Source of the DNA: Dehalococcoidia bacterium
GTDB taxonomy: Bacteria; Chloroflexota; Dehalococcoidia; Dehalococcoidales; UBA5760
Direction of reading: 5' to 3'
Assembly: GCA_030639215.1 (NCBI GenBank)
Contig: DAOWDD010000023.1
Location: forward strand, 1 to 7,154
Length of the DNA stretch: 7,154 bases
Shown here: piece after piece, positions 6,503 through 7,154 of the stretch
Layout of the letters: each line of letters starts with the position of its first letter
Position numbering within the stretch: position 1 is the first letter of the stretch
Made by a program: the position numbers and the translations under genes
Notes under the pieces: model-generated
Database searches by the model: none
What the model saw: only the letters and a program-made list of their open reading frames with translations
What the model was told of the DNA's origin: nothing

Positions 6503-6589
6503 ATCCTGGCTGTTCTTGATGGTGAGAAGGAGTGAAGTTTTCTTGGTCGGGCAGGCTCTGTATTTGATGCCGTCGGCCGTCAGGTAGCC
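6503..6589. other. Short non-coding gap between the MBL-fold gene and Mut7-C
   Basis: Downstream of the MBL-fold TAA stop there is no hairpin with a T-run and no clear promoter. On the minus strand 29 sense codons run from the MBL stop to the TAA at 6502-6500 in the same frame as both flanking genes, but they have no start codon and I recognise no family in them. The lack of a terminator suggests the MBL-fold gene and Mut7-C are co-transcribed. Confidence 0.4.
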
Positions 6590-7154
6590 TTACAGGTCAA
6601 TCTGCATTCCTTCATAGGCGATGGTAATGGGGTGACCTAAGGATTCGATGACCCCGTCTATTTCGGCCTTGATTTCTTCCTCTAAATCAGGATACAGGTG
6701 TACCAGAACTACCTGTGGCAGGTAATCCTTAAGCTTTCGAAAAGTGGCCAGCTCCTGCTCCAGGAGGGAGGGGGTGAGGTGCCCCTTTTCTCTGGCAAAG
6801 GCCTCGTATCTGTTTGAGCCGATAACCTCAATAACCAGTAGCTTTGGCGATACCTGCTGCCAGCATTCCAGTCCCGGCCCGGTGTCCCCGGTATAGAACA
6901 GTGTCTTACCATCCACTGAGGTAACTTGGTAGCCAAGCGTTACTACCGAGTGATTTGATTTGGTGGTCAGGACACTGTAGCCTCCAATTTGATAGGTCTG
7001 GTACGGTTCCACTGTAGTGAACTTGACGGTGGGGTTCGGCTCGGGTTCTTTCAGAAAGTCAGGATAGAGCCTGCCGTTCAGCAGGCAATCGGTGAGAGCC
7101 TGATAAACTGCCGATGAAGAGTAGACATCGATGCTGGCATTGTGGAGGTAAAAA
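6590..7154 (-). CDS. MBL-fold metal-dependent hydrolase, C-terminal part (5' end outside window)
   Basis: The frame is open to the right edge, so the 187 residues seen are the C-terminal part; the HxHxDH metal motif must lie outside. Visible: DVYSSSAVYQALTDCLLNG (9-27) followed by YPDF, SNHSVVTLGYQV (66-77) with a likely metal-ligand His68, LFYTGDTGPGLE (85-96) with Asp90 as the bridging metal ligand, LLVIEVIGS (105-113), KGHLTPSLLEQEL (123-135), VVLVHLYPDL (148-157) with likely ligand His152, and IAYEGMQIDL at the C-terminus. The order GYxv...YTGDTGP...iEv...GHLTP...H resembles class II cyclic-nucleotide phosphodiesterases and tRNase Z-like members of the superfamily. Cyclic-nucleotide phosphodiesterase-like is my best guess, but the substrate cannot be decided. 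GTG at 7012 is an internal valine codon rather than the start, because the homology continues upstream of it. It ends 87 bases before the frame segment leading into Mut7-C and is probably co-transcribed with it. Confidence 0.85.
   Translation of the reverse strand, partial: FYLHNASIDVYSSSAVYQALTDCLLNGRLYPDFLKEPEPNPTVKFTTVEPYQTYQIGGYSVLTTKSNHSVVTLGYQVTSVDGKTLFYTGDTGPGLECWQQVSPKLLVIEVIGSNRYEAFAREKGHLTPSLLEQELATFRKLKDYLPQVVLVHLYPDLEEEIKAEIDGVIESLGHPITIAYEGMQIDL

Noticed and set aside
6590..7012. MBL-fold gene beginning at the GTG at 7012
   Set aside because: The frame is open beyond it to the window edge and the upstream residues (DVYSSSAVYQALTDCL) fit the same fold, so the gene is simply cut by the edge.

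Overview
The window is an ordinary bacterial chromosomal segment with every recognisable gene on the minus strand, so genes are transcribed from high to low coordinates. Proteins are clearly bacterial, base composition is moderately GC-rich, and there are no introns, IS elements, phage genes, CRISPR arrays or RNA genes. The source cannot be fixed from sequence alone. The set (type III pantothenate kinase, fused CoaBC, fused NAD(P)HX repair enzyme, a Mut7-C protein with the N-terminal wording KFIVDANVGKLARWLR) is compatible with an anaerobic Chloroflexota / Dehalococcoidia-like bacterium, but that is a low-confidence guess.

Reading in the direction of transcription, the right part (7154 to 5972) holds the 3' end of a metallo-beta-lactamase-fold hydrolase, a short gap, and a Mut7-C PIN-like putative ribonuclease with a zinc ribbon. 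The Mut7-C gene has no ATG, GTG or TTG in front of its conserved first strand, and an ATA sits where the start codon would be expected. Next comes a D-2-hydroxyacid dehydrogenase (5896 to 4901) with its own candidate promoter, a strong Shine-Dalgarno sequence and a very good intrinsic terminator at 4864-4891.

After a 257-base non-coding gap carrying that terminator and a good sigma-70-type promoter (4695-4723), a four-gene probable operon runs leftwards: nnr (bifunctional NAD(P)HX epimerase/dehydratase), coaX (type III pantothenate kinase), coaBC (4'-phosphopantothenoylcysteine synthetase/decarboxylase) and valS (valyl-tRNA synthetase, cut by the left edge). Gaps within it are 49, 20 and 69 bases, and no internal terminator is visible. 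CoaX makes 4'-phosphopantothenate, which CoaBC converts to 4'-phosphopantetheine for CoA synthesis. Nnr repairs damaged NADH/NADPH, and ValRS charges tRNA-Val. The operon is cofactor and translation housekeeping.

No undescribed system was found. The points most worth a second look are the missing canonical start of the Mut7-C gene and a serine at the position of the catalytic cysteine in the CoaC half of CoaBC. Two start sites were moved inward from the longest reading frame because of well-placed ribosome binding sites (coaBC to 2255, the dehydrogenase to 5896).
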